Under the pieces are notes generated by a model, which made no database searches, was not told where the DNA came from, and saw nothing but the letters and a program-made list of their open reading frames with translations. A program made the translations under genes and the position numbers. Positions 59,459-59,671 of a stretch of 59,671 nt of DNA are shown here, piece after piece. This DNA comes from a virus. Numbering within the stretch: position 1 is the stretch's first letter; the number at the start of each line of letters is the position of its first letter. The DNA lies in the IMG/VR virus record IMGVR_UViG_3300037833_000032, positions 1 to 59,671 of that record; one strand, written 5' to 3'.

Positions 59459-59671
59459 TCATAAATCAGTAACGTTTGCTTCTTTAAATCTAACCTCAAC
59501 GATTGTATTAGTTTCCTCATTATATACTACTTCAGCAGATAAGTTACCTAATGAGTAGAGGTTAATGCTTTGTTCTTTTTCTAACTTGGTAGCATAGAAG
59601 TCACCATTGTCCCAGACATACTGCGCCTGCTCATTTAAAGGTAGATGCTGGAGCTGGAAGATGGTGAGCAT
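59459..59671 (-). CDS. Small hypothetical protein at the right edge
   Basis: A 70-residue ORF whose ATG is formed by the last three bases of the window; a longer upstream form cannot be excluded. The sequence (YVWDNGDFYATKLEKEQSIN, then VVYNEETNTIVEVRF) looks like a real small soluble beta-rich protein. No family recognised. Confidence 0.5.
   Translation of the reverse strand: MLTIFQLQHLPLNEQAQYVWDNGDFYATKLEKEQSINLYSLGNLSAEVVYNEETNTIVEVRFKEANVTDL

Overview
The window is AT-rich, tightly packed accessory DNA from a member of the Bacteroidota, probably a Cytophagales-like bacterium. Supporting this are starts mostly without Shine-Dalgarno sequences, lipoproteins with a Cys-Lys-Lys box, a tyrosine integrase of the CTnDOT type lacking the first catalytic Arg, VirE/BT4734-type and RepA-type replication proteins, and Bacteroidota-style phage fibre proteins. 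No tRNA, rRNA or CRISPR array was seen, and few genes look like core housekeeping genes. Genus-level assignment is not possible from the sequence alone.

Region 1 (1-5727) is part of an Ssp-type DNA phosphorothioation system: a cysteine desulfurase (SspA-like) reads right, divergently from a DUF4007 protein (SspB-like) and a large P-loop ATPase (SspC-like) reading left. The expected SspD gene would lie beyond the left edge.

Region 2 (about 5740-36700) is the most interesting part. A serine recombinase and a repeat-rich gap precede early genes (one with a DnaA-domain-IV-like fold), a FtsK/HerA-type packaging ATPase, a candidate double-jelly-roll major capsid protein (MCP), and about 25 small genes that are nearly all membrane-anchored, followed by fibre-like proteins and a lysis-like pair. 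No portal, terminase or tail gene occurs in it. This is the gene plan of a tailless, membrane-containing icosahedral virus integrated in the chromosome. Without its inserts the core is about 15.4 kb, the size of PRD1/Bam35-type viruses. About 14 kb of defence-like cargo sits between the ATPase and MCP genes in two blocks: (a) a uracil-DNA-glycosylase-like protein, a SF1 helicase-PIN protein and a 1663-residue sacsin-like GHKL ATPase; (b) two DUF262 proteins (one with DUF1524) and an HNH nuclease. A broken second copy of the 3' part of the ATPase gene separates the blocks. It shares a 243-bp tract (one mismatch) with the intact gene, which points to recombination between related viruses carrying different cargo at the same hotspot.

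Region 3 (36564-39757) is a junction: a tyrosine-recombinase fragment, a DUF4365-like nuclease in a cassette-like unit with an attC-like palindrome, a CTnDOT-type integrase and a decayed gene end.

Region 4 (39961-56274) is a second integrated element of about 16 kb: integrase, Cro/cI-like repressor with operator repeats, excisionase-like HTH proteins, VirE/primase-like protein, RepA-type helicase, a 14-copy iteron cluster, then a tape-measure protein followed by small and large terminase subunits. It has no portal, capsid or tail-tube gene, so it is either a truncated tailed prophage or a phage satellite.

Region 5 (56275-59671) holds short repeats, three secreted lipoproteins of unknown role, palindromes with GTTAGCGG ends, a tiny membrane protein and a small ORF at the right edge.
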